A DNA stretch of 64,000 nt, from contig SEGS01000006.1 in assembly GCA_004210915.1 (NCBI GenBank), forward strand, positions 1-64,000, in the 5' to 3' direction. Position 1 is the first letter of the stretch. Each line of letters starts with the position of its first letter. Made by a program: the position numbers and the translations under genes. Shown here piece by piece: positions 26,701-34,629 of this stretch. The notes below the pieces were generated by a model. It worked only from the letters and a program-made list of their open reading frames with translations. It was not told where the DNA came from and did not search any database. This DNA comes from Variovorax sp. GTDB lineage: Bacteria > Pseudomonadota > Gammaproteobacteria > Burkholderiales > Burkholderiaceae_C.

Positions 26701-27377
26701 CGCGCTTTCTTGAGCAGCGCGAGGAAGCCTTCCCAGGCGCTCTTGTCTTCGCTCTGGTGGCTGTCCTGCGTGGTGTAGCGGCCGGCCGTATCGATGAGCA
26801 CGGCTTCGTCGGTGAACCACCAGTCGCAGTTGCGCGTGCCGCCCACGCCGCGGATCGCGCCGGGACCGAACTTGTCGGCCAGCGGAAACGACAGGCCCGA
26901 GTTCACCAGCGCCGTGGTCTTGCCCGCACCCGGCGCGCCGATGAAGACGTACCAAGGCAGGTCGTACAGGTAGTTGCCGCCCGAAAGCGACAGCCAGTCG
27001 CGCCAGCCCGGCTTCTTGCCGGCCGCATGCAGGCGCATCTTCTTCAACGTGGCGACCGCTTCACTGAAGCGGGTGTTGAGGATCTTCTGTTCGCCGTTGT
27101 CGGGCGCGTCGGCTTTGACAGCGACCGGCGCGCGCATCAGCCCGTCGGTCAGGTGCTGACTCGCGCGGCGCGTGCGCCAGCGGCGCCAGGCCGCACGCAG
27201 CAGCACCAGCAGCACGATGGCGCCGATGAGGATCGCGCGCGACAGCTCGGTCTCGAGCGGCGCGAGCGTGCCGATCTTGACCAGCGGACCGATCCACCAG
27301 ATCAGCAGCGAAATGACGATCAGCGCCAGTACCGTCAGCAGCACCGGGTGGAACAGGAAGCCGAAGATCTTTTTCAT
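23778..27377 (-). CDS. tssM: TssM (IcmF) inner-membrane T6SS component
   Basis: The 1199-residue protein has two N-terminal membrane helices, a cytoplasmic domain with Walker A GAPGAGKTTAL near residue 146, and WWFTDEAVLIDTAGRYTTQD as the G3-like block. A third helix lies near 440-460, with a long periplasmic region to the end (TssM C-terminal family, including PGMRLDFKPVEMDAGI). It forms the envelope-spanning complex with TssL and TssJ. The intact Walker motif suggests nucleotide binding. ATG overlaps the tssL stop (ATGA). Confidence 0.97.
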   Translation of the reverse strand: MKKIFGFLFHPVLLTVLALIVISLLIWWIGPLVKIGTLAPLETELSRAILIGAIVLLVLLRAAWRRWRTRRASQHLTDGLMRAPVAVKADAPDNGEQKILNTRFSEAVATLKKMRLHAAGKKPGWRDWLSLSGGNYLYDLPWYVFIGAPGAGKTTALVNSGLSFPLADKFGPGAIRGVGGTRNCDWWFTDEAVLIDTAGRYTTQDSHQSEDKSAWEGFLALLKKARPRRPLNGVFLTVSVADLLSQGVEQRTALAASIRARLLELDAKLTTRLPVYVLVTKSDLLYGFTDYFDDLGKEQRAQVFGFTLPPEDGSQVDEKGLATAFQREFALLHDRVNDGLIARMQREPDGTRRAAIFGFPAQFGAVGPLLSDLLDQVFTGSRFAQPPWVRGVYFTSGTQEGSPIDRVMGSLARSFGLERAMLAPQKSSGRSYFLTALLRDVVFPEQRLAGADVKLERRRHTVRVAAVAAMSLFTVGLLAAWGYSTLQNLNYLKAVEARVEPARQTLAALPARVQNLVEVAPVLQGLRNIWQTPENRQGDAPLAMTLGLYQGDKLDAAAMLTHQRALNDTFLPQLAKRLEDQLRTAQKDNLEYSYEALKSYLMLHQPERFDAEALRAWITLDWSRSLDRGIPEDQRRALEDQLDVLIAQGPPRSPLKMDENLVRSVRAVLASYPLEARIFSRLKRQRLGADIPAFSVATAAGPSGPLVFQRISGKPLTEGVPGMFTYDGYHKRFQSEVTLVSGLLAQEEPWVLGQERSAADRVREAAALGELTDRVRRLYLAEYVKVWEALLADVRLTRGTGLEKNIETARILSGASSPLTNYLRAVVKETTLIPADTNKDAVARAGETVRSAGQRLGDLFGGDPNRPAATGKRVESIVDDRFEPLRLLVTPATPNGPAPIDDALKLFNEVYVYLTAVDTAVKGRTSPPPGDVAGKLKSDAGRLPEPVRTMIEGLSQSGAAQAQDAERSTLSQDLRPVTEFCQSAIAGRYPFVGNSKRDVLPEDFGKMFGPGGLMDEFFQKRLATLVDTSARPWRYKPVAERAAASASALAQFERAARIRDIFFRSGGRTPGMRLDFKPVEMDAGITQFILDVDGQLVKYAHGPVVPMAVQWPGPKGSNQVRVQVSPPSTTGSSGMAVDGPWALFRALDDGQLEAGDAPEKFFITFQIGARRTRFEVTTNSVQHPIRLRELREFSCPGSL

Positions 27378-28693
27378 GGCTTGACTCCCGTGCGGGCCAC
27401 GCGCTCGGGCTCGGACAGCAGCACGATGTCGACGCGGCGGTTGCGCGCGCGGTTGGCCGGCGAGTCGTTCTGCGCGACCGGCTCGGCGTCGGCCTTGCCG
27501 TCCGAGCGCATCCGGGCCGGGTCAACCTGCGCCGTGAGCGCGGCCTTGACGGCGTCGGCCCGGGCGGCCGACAGATGCCAGTTCGACGGGAAGCGCAGCG
27601 AGCGGATTGGCTGGTTGTCGGAATGTCCGGTGATCAGCACCTCGCCCTTGACCTCGGCCAGCGCCTGCCCGATGCGTGCCAGGACCGGCATCGACTGCGC
27701 CATCGGCTCTGCGCTGCCCGAGCCGAAGAAGGAATCGCCGCGCAGCCGCACCACGCTGCGGTCGGCCTCGTCGGTCACGGTGACCAGGCCCTGCTTGACC
27801 TCGGGTTCGAGGAAGCGCGCGAGCCGGGGCGCCTTGGCCGGCGCGGCCGGTGGCGCGATCTGGATGTTCGGCGCGCGCAAACCCGACACAGCCGCGTACG
27901 TGGTGTCGGAGCGGTGGTTGAGCGAAAGGCGCAGGCCAAACCACACCAGCGCCAGCAACAGCAGGAAGCCGACCGCAAATACCCACAGCGGCACCGATTC
28001 GCGCAGGCGCGCGGCGCCGGCGCCCTGCCCGCGCCAGTGCGGCGACAGCTCGGCCTCGACGGGGGGACGGTCCTTGGCAATCAGCTCGGCCAGGCGCTGG
28101 CGCACGGTGTCGAGCTGCGCGCGGCCGTTGTCGACCACGCGGTAGCGGCCCTCGAAGCCCAGGGCCAACACGCTGTAGATCAGCTCGAGCAGCTGGCGGT
28201 GCGTGGGCACGTCCTGCGCCAGCTTGGCCAGGAGCTGGAACACCTTCTCGCCGCCCCAAGTCTCATTGTGGAACTGCACCAGCAGGCTCTGCTTGTTCCA
28301 GCCTGCCTGCACGCCCCAGGGTGTGTTGGCCACGGCCTCGTCGAGCGCCGTGCACAGCACGTAGCGGGCGGCCAGCACCGATTCGTTCGACACACCCGCG
28401 CGCCGTGCCGCGGCGTCGAAGCGGTTGACCGCGTCGGCGGTCGAGGCGCGCAATGCGGGCACGTTGGGCGGCTGCACCAGGTTGCGCAGCTTGCCGATCA
28501 GCACCAGCAACTTGCCGGCGGCCGAGACCAGCGGATTGAGCAGGCCCAGTTCCCCCACCTCCGCCGGCAGCGGCTCGGCGCCGGTCGCGAACGCCGCCGG
28601 TGCGGCGGCCGCCCCCGCGCCCGGCGCGCGCGGCTTCGGCTTGATGACGGTGCGTTCCGATTCGAACGCCGCAAAGGGATCGGGAGTGGTCAT
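27374..28693 (-). CDS. tssL: TssL inner-membrane protein with C-terminal OmpA/MotB domain
   Basis: The 439-residue protein has a TssL/DotU cytoplasmic domain at ~45-215 (NPLVSAAGKLLVLIGKL, VLCTALDEAVANTPWG, LELIYSVLALGFEGRY) and one membrane helix near residues 240-260. Its C-terminal OmpA-type peptidoglycan-binding domain is at ~320-430 (VLITGHSDNQPIRS, NWHLSAARADAV). This is the 'extended' TssL that anchors the membrane complex to the cell wall itself, so a separate TagL is not expected. Its ATG overlaps the tssK stop and its stop overlaps tssM. Confidence 0.96.
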   Translation of the reverse strand: MTTPDPFAAFESERTVIKPKPRAPGAGAAAAPAAFATGAEPLPAEVGELGLLNPLVSAAGKLLVLIGKLRNLVQPPNVPALRASTADAVNRFDAAARRAGVSNESVLAARYVLCTALDEAVANTPWGVQAGWNKQSLLVQFHNETWGGEKVFQLLAKLAQDVPTHRQLLELIYSVLALGFEGRYRVVDNGRAQLDTVRQRLAELIAKDRPPVEAELSPHWRGQGAGAARLRESVPLWVFAVGFLLLLALVWFGLRLSLNHRSDTTYAAVSGLRAPNIQIAPPAAPAKAPRLARFLEPEVKQGLVTVTDEADRSVVRLRGDSFFGSGSAEPMAQSMPVLARIGQALAEVKGEVLITGHSDNQPIRSLRFPSNWHLSAARADAVKAALTAQVDPARMRSDGKADAEPVAQNDSPANRARNRRVDIVLLSEPERVARTGVKP

Positions 28694-30021
28694 GATCGGA
28701 TCGCCCAGAAGGCGAGGTCGAGCCCAGGGAAGTCACCGGCGATGTGCATCGCGACACCGCCGGACTGCTCGAGCTGGCGCCACAGATCGCTGTTGCGCGT
28801 TTCCAGCTCGAAGTAGTTCGCGCCCGAATGGAACGGGATCTGCCGCGGCGCCACCGGGAGCGGCGTGAGCGTGACGCCCGGCAGCGCCAGATTGACCAGA
28901 TCGCGGATGCGCTCGACCGGACCGATCTTCACTTGCGTCGGGAAACGCGCGCGCAGCGCCTCGCTCGGCATGTGCGCGTTGACGGCCAGCACGAAGGTGG
29001 CATTGCGCTGCAGCTCGACGTCGGGGATCACCGCCACGCGCACGCCGTGCTTGCGGTCATGCAGGTCGATGCGGATGGCCGACTGCTCGAGCACCATCGA
29101 CAGGCTGCGCCGCAAGTCGTCCATCAGCGGACGGAAGGTCAACGCCAGATCGTCGTGGATGTAGGGGCCGAAAGACGCGACGCGGCGCGCATCGCGAAAG
29201 GTCGCCAGATCGCCCGCGAGCGCCAGCGCGTGTTCGTAGAAGTGCTGCGGATGCAGCACCGCGCACTTGCTCATGTGCGTGAACAGCGGCTCGTTGCGGT
29301 TGACGGTCTGGAGCAGCAGGAAGTCGGCGATCTCGGACACGCCGCCCGAACCACCCTGGCTCATGCGGCCGGCCAGCGCCTCGCCGCGCTGGCGCAACAG
29401 GCCGAGCAACTCGTCGAGCCATGAACGGATCACCGCGTGGCCCGCCACATCGAGCAGTGGCGGGAGCAAGGTGCGGTCGAGCTGGACCTGGTTGTCGACC
29501 CGGCGCTCGACCACGCGCGCGATGTTGAGCGTGCTCCACGCATCGGTGGCCTCGCTCGCGCGCATGAGACGGGTGTGGAGCTGGCCGAGTTGCAGCGTGG
29601 CCGTGCGGTCGCCCGCGGTGTTGGAATCGGGCACCTCGGACTCGAGCACGCGGTGGCGCACCAGGTCGTCGTAGGCTTCGGCATCGGCCTCGCGCGCGCC
29701 CGCGCGCCGCACGGGCAGCGCCAGCACCACGGCCTCGTCGCGCATGGTGGCGGGAATGTCGACCGGCTCGGGCAGCGGATCGACGGCGGGCATGTCGAAC
29801 ACGGTGCCGTCGCCGAACACGCCAACCGCGCGCACCAGCGCGAGCTTGCCGAGCGTGAGCGCGGCGGGGTCGATTTCCAGTTCGGCAAAGCCCCACGCGT
29901 AGGGGCTGGTGATGCGCAGCAGCAGGTGCCGCGCATGATCGGCATGGCGCTCGCTTTGCTGCAGGTGCTGGGGCTGCAGCAACATCCCCTCGCTCCAGAC
30001 CACTTTTGTTCGCCAGCTCAT
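28690..30021 (-). CDS. tssK: TssK baseplate-to-membrane connector, first gene of the T6SS run
   Basis: This 443-residue protein starts MSWRTKVVWSEGMLLQPQHL, the standard TssK N-terminus, and continues with SPYAWGFAELEID and C-terminal YFELETRNSDLWRQLEQSG. TssK trimers link the baseplate to TssL/TssM. ATG 30021 is used because GGAG precedes it and the family begins there; the ATG at 30090 adds unrelated residues. It is the promoter-proximal gene of the cluster, with a ~158-base intergenic region upstream holding repeated TAGGCC elements. Confidence 0.96.
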   Translation of the reverse strand: MSWRTKVVWSEGMLLQPQHLQQSERHADHARHLLLRITSPYAWGFAELEIDPAALTLGKLALVRAVGVFGDGTVFDMPAVDPLPEPVDIPATMRDEAVVLALPVRRAGAREADAEAYDDLVRHRVLESEVPDSNTAGDRTATLQLGQLHTRLMRASEATDAWSTLNIARVVERRVDNQVQLDRTLLPPLLDVAGHAVIRSWLDELLGLLRQRGEALAGRMSQGGSGGVSEIADFLLLQTVNRNEPLFTHMSKCAVLHPQHFYEHALALAGDLATFRDARRVASFGPYIHDDLALTFRPLMDDLRRSLSMVLEQSAIRIDLHDRKHGVRVAVIPDVELQRNATFVLAVNAHMPSEALRARFPTQVKIGPVERIRDLVNLALPGVTLTPLPVAPRQIPFHSGANYFELETRNSDLWRQLEQSGGVAMHIAGDFPGLDLAFWAIRS

Positions 30022-30098
30022 CCGCACTCCGTCAACGGCAAGGGTGCCTGAAAGAAACATCCAGTTTCCGGTGCTTGGGCGCGACGGCAAATCCGCCT

Positions 30099-30141
30099 AA
30101 CGGCCTAGAGAAGCCCTTTGGGCCTACGGCAAAGGGCCTAA
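30099..30141 (-). promoter_or_regulatory. Candidate regulatory motif upstream of tssK, with an 8-bp inverted repeat
   Basis: Read on the minus strand, TAGGCCCTTTGCCGTA (30140 to 30125) is followed by TAGGCCGTT (30107 to 30099). The same two-part pattern lies before two other operons in this window. Within it GCCCTTTG (30113-30120 on +) and CAAAGGGC (30130-30137) form a perfect inverted repeat with a 9-base spacer. It could be an operator or a weak terminator for the phnD-like genes upstream; there is no long T run after it. Confidence 0.45.
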
Positions 30142-30178
30142 CTCAAGTGCCGGCGTGCGGCGAGGCGAAGCGACGCCG

Positions 30179-31309
30179 CTATCGCCTTGAAGGCAAATCG
30201 GTATCGGGCGTCGTGGTGCGCAGGGCGGCCACGTGTGCCGCGTAGGCCTGGTCGATGCGCGCAAGGCGGCCGGCCCGGGCCTCCTCGCTGACCCATTGCG
30301 CCGCCAGTGCCTGCTGGCGCGCCAGCTCGCGCACCATTTGCGCCGCCGGCAGCAGCGCGGTGTTGCCGGCGGCCGCATAGCCCGGGCCAGCGTGCAGGCC
30401 CTTGAGCACCTCGCGCTCGGCATCGCCCTTCGGGCCCGGTGCGCGGCCGTAGCCCGCCATGAAGGCGTGCAGCGCAACCAGCACCTCGGCGGGCGCGTCG
30501 CGCCGGACGACGAGGTAGCCACGCGACGTGGGCTCGGAGGTCCAGACCACCTGCAGCCGCGCCGCCTCGACAGGGAACTGCTGGCGGAAGCGCTCCAGGT
30601 CCGTGGTGCTGTTGGTGGCCACATCGGCATCGCCGTTGGCAACGGCCAGCGCGGTGGTCTGGTGGGTGCCCACCATTTCGCTGCGAAAGCGCGTTTCCAT
30701 CCGGATGCCGCGCGGCAGGAACAACTGGGTCTGCGGCAGGATGAAGCCCGAGACCGAGCGGGGGTCGCCGCGCGCCAGGCGCCAGCGGCCGGGCTCGGCC
30801 AGCAGCGCCAGCAGGCCGCTGACCGGGCCGTCCTTGCGCACCACCAGCACGGCACGGTGCGCTGCAGGGCCGTCGGCGCGGGCGGCCTGCGCGGCCACGT
30901 TCATGCGTCCCGTGGTCACGGCGTCCAGCGCCATCTTTCCCGAGAGGAAGGCGACGTCGACTTCGTCGCGGCCGATGGCGCGCTCCAGCGCGGCGTAGCT
31001 GCTGGTCGACACGGCCTCCACCGGCCGCCCGATGGCCCGGCTCAGATCGTCCAGCAGGGGCTGCCACGCGGTGCGCGAATCGAAAGTGCCACCCAGCGGC
31101 AGGATGCCGAAGCGCACGACTGGCGACACGCCCGGCGCCGCCTTCGTCGCGACCTGCGCGTCCGTCTGCATCGCCTTTTGCGCCAGCGCCGGAACGGGCG
31201 CAACGGATGCGCTCAAGGCCATCGCTGCCATCCATGCCGCGACTACCCCGGCGCCGCCGCGCCACCCCCGGCGCGGTGGCCGGACCGGGGCCGCCGCGCG
31301 CGCGTGCAT
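30179..31309 (-). CDS. PhnD-like periplasmic phosph(on)ate-type substrate-binding protein, copy 1
   Basis: This 376-residue protein has an N-terminal signal region (AAMALSASVAPVPALAQ) and a PhnD/SsuA-type binding domain (VVRFGILPLGGTFDSR, DVAFLSGKMALDAV, VGTHQTTALAVANGDADVA). It is a close paralogue of the gene immediately upstream, sharing long identical blocks, so a tandem duplication is likely. No permease or ATPase genes are present, so it probably acts as a ligand sensor or co-receptor rather than in uptake. Its ATG shares one base with the upstream stop (TGATG). The C-terminus ends in a helical extension. Confidence 0.85.
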   Translation of the reverse strand: MHARAAAPVRPPRRGWRGGAGVVAAWMAAMALSASVAPVPALAQKAMQTDAQVATKAAPGVSPVVRFGILPLGGTFDSRTAWQPLLDDLSRAIGRPVEAVSTSSYAALERAIGRDEVDVAFLSGKMALDAVTTGRMNVAAQAARADGPAAHRAVLVVRKDGPVSGLLALLAEPGRWRLARGDPRSVSGFILPQTQLFLPRGIRMETRFRSEMVGTHQTTALAVANGDADVATNSTTDLERFRQQFPVEAARLQVVWTSEPTSRGYLVVRRDAPAEVLVALHAFMAGYGRAPGPKGDAEREVLKGLHAGPGYAAAGNTALLPAAQMVRELARQQALAAQWVSEEARAGRLARIDQAYAAHVAALRTTTPDTDLPSRR

Positions 31310-32391
31310 CAGGAACCGCCGTCGCGCAGCACGGCCAGTTGCTCGGCGTAGCTCCGGTCGATGCGCTGCAGGCGCGCCTGGCGCGCGGCTTCGTTGACCC
31401 ATTGCGCAGTCATCGCGTTCTGGCGCGCCAGCTGGGCTGCAAGCGTGGCCGCCGGCAGCAGCGAGCGGTTGTCGGCGGCCACGAAGCCTGCGAAGTCGTG
31501 CAACGACTTGAGCACCGCCCGCTCCGCATCGCCGCGTGGTCCGTTGCTGCGCGCGTAGGCAGTCAGGAACGTCTGGACCTTGCGGCGGAACTCGGGCGGG
31601 TAGTCGCGACGCACGACCAGTTGCGCATGCGCGATGAGATCGGATTCCCAGAGCGTTTGCAGCCGCGCGGCCTCGACCGGAAATTGCAGCTTGAAGCGCT
31701 CGAAGTCGGCGGTGTTGTTGGTCGCGACATCGGCCTCGCCGTTGGCGACCGCCAGGGCCGTGGCCTGGTGGGTGCCGACGACTTCGCTGCGGAAACGCGT
31801 TTCCATCGCGATGTGGTTCGGCAGGAAGAACTGCAGCTGCGGCACGATGAAGCCCGAGAGCGAGCGGTTCTCGCCGCGCGCCAGCCGCCAGCGTTCGGGC
31901 TCGGCCAGCAGGCCCTGGAGGCTGTTGAACGGCGGCGCCTTGCGCGACAGCAGCAGCGCACGGTAGCCGGGCAAGCCGTCGTGGCGCGTGACCTGGGCCA
32001 CCACCGTCATGCGGCGCTGCGACACGGCATCGAGCGCCATCTTTCCGGAGAGGAAGGCCATGTCGACCTCGTTGCGCTGGATCGCCTGCTCCAGCGCCTC
32101 GTACGAGGTGACCGACAGCACGCTGACCGGCCGCCCGATCGCGCGGCTCAGGTCGGCCAGCAACGGCTCCCAGTCATTGCGCGACTCGAAGGCGCCGCCC
32201 AGCGGCAGGATGCCGAAGCGCACGACCGGATCGGGTGCCTGGCCCTGCGCCCAGGTCGCGCCTGCCAGCATGCACAACAGCGCTGCGGCCCAGCGCCGCA
32301 GCGCGACGCCGACAGGCGCGGGTGGCTGGATGGCGGGGTGGGTGTCGCGCGGCGCCGGGGCCGCGAAAGCATTGCGAATGAAAGCCAGCAT
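31309..32391 (-). CDS. PhnD-like periplasmic substrate-binding protein, copy 2
   Basis: The 360-residue protein has a signal segment (AAALLCMLAGATWAQG) and the same PhnD-like domain as its neighbour (VVRFGILPLGGAFESR, DMAFLSGKMALDAV, VGTHQATALAVANGEADVA). It is divergently placed to a hybrid histidine kinase 165 bases away, a layout typical of a binding protein that feeds a sensor kinase. The ligand is unknown; phosphate, phosphonate or another oxyanion are guesses from the family name only. Confidence 0.85.
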   Translation of the reverse strand: MLAFIRNAFAAPAPRDTHPAIQPPAPVGVALRRWAAALLCMLAGATWAQGQAPDPVVRFGILPLGGAFESRNDWEPLLADLSRAIGRPVSVLSVTSYEALEQAIQRNEVDMAFLSGKMALDAVSQRRMTVVAQVTRHDGLPGYRALLLSRKAPPFNSLQGLLAEPERWRLARGENRSLSGFIVPQLQFFLPNHIAMETRFRSEVVGTHQATALAVANGEADVATNNTADFERFKLQFPVEAARLQTLWESDLIAHAQLVVRRDYPPEFRRKVQTFLTAYARSNGPRGDAERAVLKSLHDFAGFVAADNRSLLPAATLAAQLARQNAMTAQWVNEAARQARLQRIDRSYAEQLAVLRDGGS

Positions 32392-32556
32392 CTGGGTACA
32401 GGGCGGTGGCCGGGGCTACCACGAACGGACGGGTCTTTGCCAAGCGAAGAAGGAACACAATTAGATACCAAGTACAAGGCGAAATCGTGACCTTTTCCGC
32501 GCAGAACTGACGATTCGAGCCCCGATGCTCCGGCGTTTCCCACCTTCTTCTTCCTT

Positions 32557-34461
32557 ATGAGCTGGAACTTCCGCGCCCTTCGCCGGAGCCTGGGCCGCCT
32601 GAGCTTTGCCCAGCAGCTCATCCTGCTGGCCCTGCTGCCGGCCACCGTGGCCACCCTCGCGGCGATCGGCGTGCTGACGCGCCAGCACCTGGGCAACCTG
32701 ACGGCGCTGATGCAGGCCAATGCGCAAACCGTGGCGCTGCAGGTCGCCACCGTGGCGCAGGGCCCGCTGCAGCAGCTGGACCGCCGCGCCCTCCAGCGGG
32801 CCGCGCAATCGGGCATCAACCAGCCGCACGTGCTGCAGGTGCAGATCTGGTCGGAAGACGGCGAGATCGTGGCCAATTCCGAAACGGTGGACCGCGCGCG
32901 CGGCGAGGGCCTGCAGGCGGTCGTGCCGGTGGTGGGCGAAGACGCCCAGCCGGTCGGCAAGGTGATGGTCGAGATCAGCCTGGACGCCGTGAGCGACGCG
33001 CGGCGCTCGGTGTGGCTCAACGTGGTGCTGGTGCTGGCCGCGAGCCTGCTGGGCGTCGGCCTGGCGGGCTGGTGGGCGGCGCGGCGCATCAGCGAACCCA
33101 TCCGCGCGCTGGGGCTGGCGGTCGACCGGCTCGGCGCAGGCGAGGCGGCCAGCGTGACGATCGAGGGCACCTCCGAGGTACAGCACCTGCAGCGTGGTTT
33201 CAACGAAGCGGCGCGCGCGCTGGCGGAAAGCCATCGCCTGCTGCAGTCGCGCATCAACGACGCCACGCTGGAGCTGGGCCGCAAGAACCAGCAGCTCGAG
33301 GTGGCCAGCCAGGCCAAGACCCGGCTGCTCGCCGCTGCCAGCCATGACCTGCGCCAGCCGCTGCACGCACTGACGCTGTTCTCCGACGGGCTGGCCAACG
33401 GCGAGACCGACCCGGTACGGCTCGAACGCATCGGCCACATCCGCGAATGCGTCGATTCGCTCGACCGCCTGTTCTCGGAGCTCTTGAATCTGTCGCAGCT
33501 GGACGCGGGCGTTTTGCAGCCCCAGTGGACCGACTTCCCGCTCGACCTGCTGTTCGAGGAACTGAGCCGCAACTTCCGCCCCGTGGCCGAGGCGCAGAAC
33601 CTGCGCCTGGTGGTGCGCAAGACCGAACTCTGGGTGCGTTGCGACTACGTGATGCTGTCGCGCATCCTGAACAACCTGGTGTCGAACTCGCTGCGCCACA
33701 CGCCCGAGGGCGGCATCCTGATCGGCGCCCGCCGCCGCGGCAAGGGCGTGCGCATCGACGTGATCGACACCGGCGTCGGCATCGCGCCGCAGCACCAGGC
33801 CCGCGTGTTCGAGGAGTTCTTCCAGGTCGACGGCACCGGCCGCCATGCCAGCCGCGGCGCGCGCGGCATGGGCCTCGGCCTGGCCACGGTGCAGCGCCTG
33901 GCCCAGTTGCTGAACACGCGGGTGGAACTGAGCTCGCGCCTGCATTCGGGCACCTGCGTGCGCGTGCTGGTGCGCGGGGGCACGCCGGTGCACACGGCGC
34001 TGCCCGGCGGCCGGCCGGAGCCCGGTGCCTCCGGTGCCGGTGGCCCCGAGGCGGAAGCCGACCTGCGCGGGCTGCGCATCCTGGTGATCGACGACGAACG
34101 GACCATCCTCGAGGGGCTGATGGTGGTGCTGGCCAACTGGGGTGCGACCGTGATCGCGGCCCAGACCCGCGCCGAGGCGCTGGCGCTCGCCGACAGCTGG
34201 GAGCAGCCGCCCGACGTGGTGGTGAGCGACCTGTTGCTGCAGGGCGGCGACAACGGGCTCGATGTGCTGGCGGCGCTCGAGCGCCACCCGCGCGGCATCG
34301 GCCCCGCGACCGCACGCCTCCTGGTCACCGGTGAAACCAAACCCGATCGCCTGCGCGAAGTGGCCAGCGCCGGCATCGCCGTGCTCTACAAGCCCGTGTC
34401 GCCGAAGGTGTTGCGGCAGGCCATCCACACGCAACGACTGGCGACGCAGGCGCAGGGCTGA
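32557..34461 (+). CDS. Hybrid sensor histidine kinase/response regulator 1
   Basis: This 634-residue protein has two membrane helices (about 17-40 and 149-172) flanking a ~105-residue periplasmic domain, a HAMP-like linker and a coiled coil. The HisKA phosphoacceptor is His263 (AAASHDLRQPLHAL), and the HATPase has N box NNLVSNSLRHT, G1 DTGVGIAP and GLGLATVQR. A C-terminal receiver carries Asp558 (VVVSDLLLQ) and VLYKPVSP. All catalytic residues are present. There is no DNA-binding domain. The upstream phnD-like pair may deliver the signal. No strong ribosome site precedes the ATG. Confidence 0.93.
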   Translation: MSWNFRALRRSLGRLSFAQQLILLALLPATVATLAAIGVLTRQHLGNLTALMQANAQTVALQVATVAQGPLQQLDRRALQRAAQSGINQPHVLQVQIWSEDGEIVANSETVDRARGEGLQAVVPVVGEDAQPVGKVMVEISLDAVSDARRSVWLNVVLVLAASLLGVGLAGWWAARRISEPIRALGLAVDRLGAGEAASVTIEGTSEVQHLQRGFNEAARALAESHRLLQSRINDATLELGRKNQQLEVASQAKTRLLAAASHDLRQPLHALTLFSDGLANGETDPVRLERIGHIRECVDSLDRLFSELLNLSQLDAGVLQPQWTDFPLDLLFEELSRNFRPVAEAQNLRLVVRKTELWVRCDYVMLSRILNNLVSNSLRHTPEGGILIGARRRGKGVRIDVIDTGVGIAPQHQARVFEEFFQVDGTGRHASRGARGMGLGLATVQRLAQLLNTRVELSSRLHSGTCVRVLVRGGTPVHTALPGGRPEPGASGAGGPEAEADLRGLRILVIDDERTILEGLMVVLANWGATVIAAQTRAEALALADSWEQPPDVVVSDLLLQGGDNGLDVLAALERHPRGIGPATARLLVTGETKPDRLREVASAGIAVLYKPVSPKVLRQAIHTQRLATQAQG

Positions 34462-34488
34462 TCAGTGCGCCTTGGCAGCGCGCCCTCA

Positions 34489-34570
34489 TAGACCGTCGGA
34501 CATAGCCCGACCGGCCGCGAAGACGTGCGCAACTTTGTTAACCGCGGCCGGGCCTAAGCCCTCTGCCTTA
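34489..34570 (+). promoter_or_regulatory. Candidate regulatory motif upstream of the second binding-protein/kinase operon
   Basis: TAGACCGTC (34489-34497) is followed by TAAGCCCTCTGCCTTA (34555-34570), ending 59 bases before the ATG of the next gene. The longer element matches the one before tssK at 13 of 16 positions. The order of the two parts is reversed and the spacing larger than at the other two sites. A GC-rich interval lies between. Confidence 0.4.
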
Positions 34571-34629
34571 TCGCGCGAAATGAGCCGGCTCCGTACATTG
34601 GATCGCACCTCCCTCGCGAGAAGCGGTTC

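Noticed and set aside
30113-30137. Inverted repeat as an intrinsic terminator for the phnD-like genes
   Set aside because: The stem is perfect, but the loop is 9 bases, and the following bases on the minus strand are TTCTC rather than a T run. It overlaps the shared TAGGCC motif, so a regulatory role is at least as likely.
32461-34434. 657-residue minus-strand open frame
   Set aside because: Exact antisense of hybrid kinase 1, which carries all kinase and receiver motifs.
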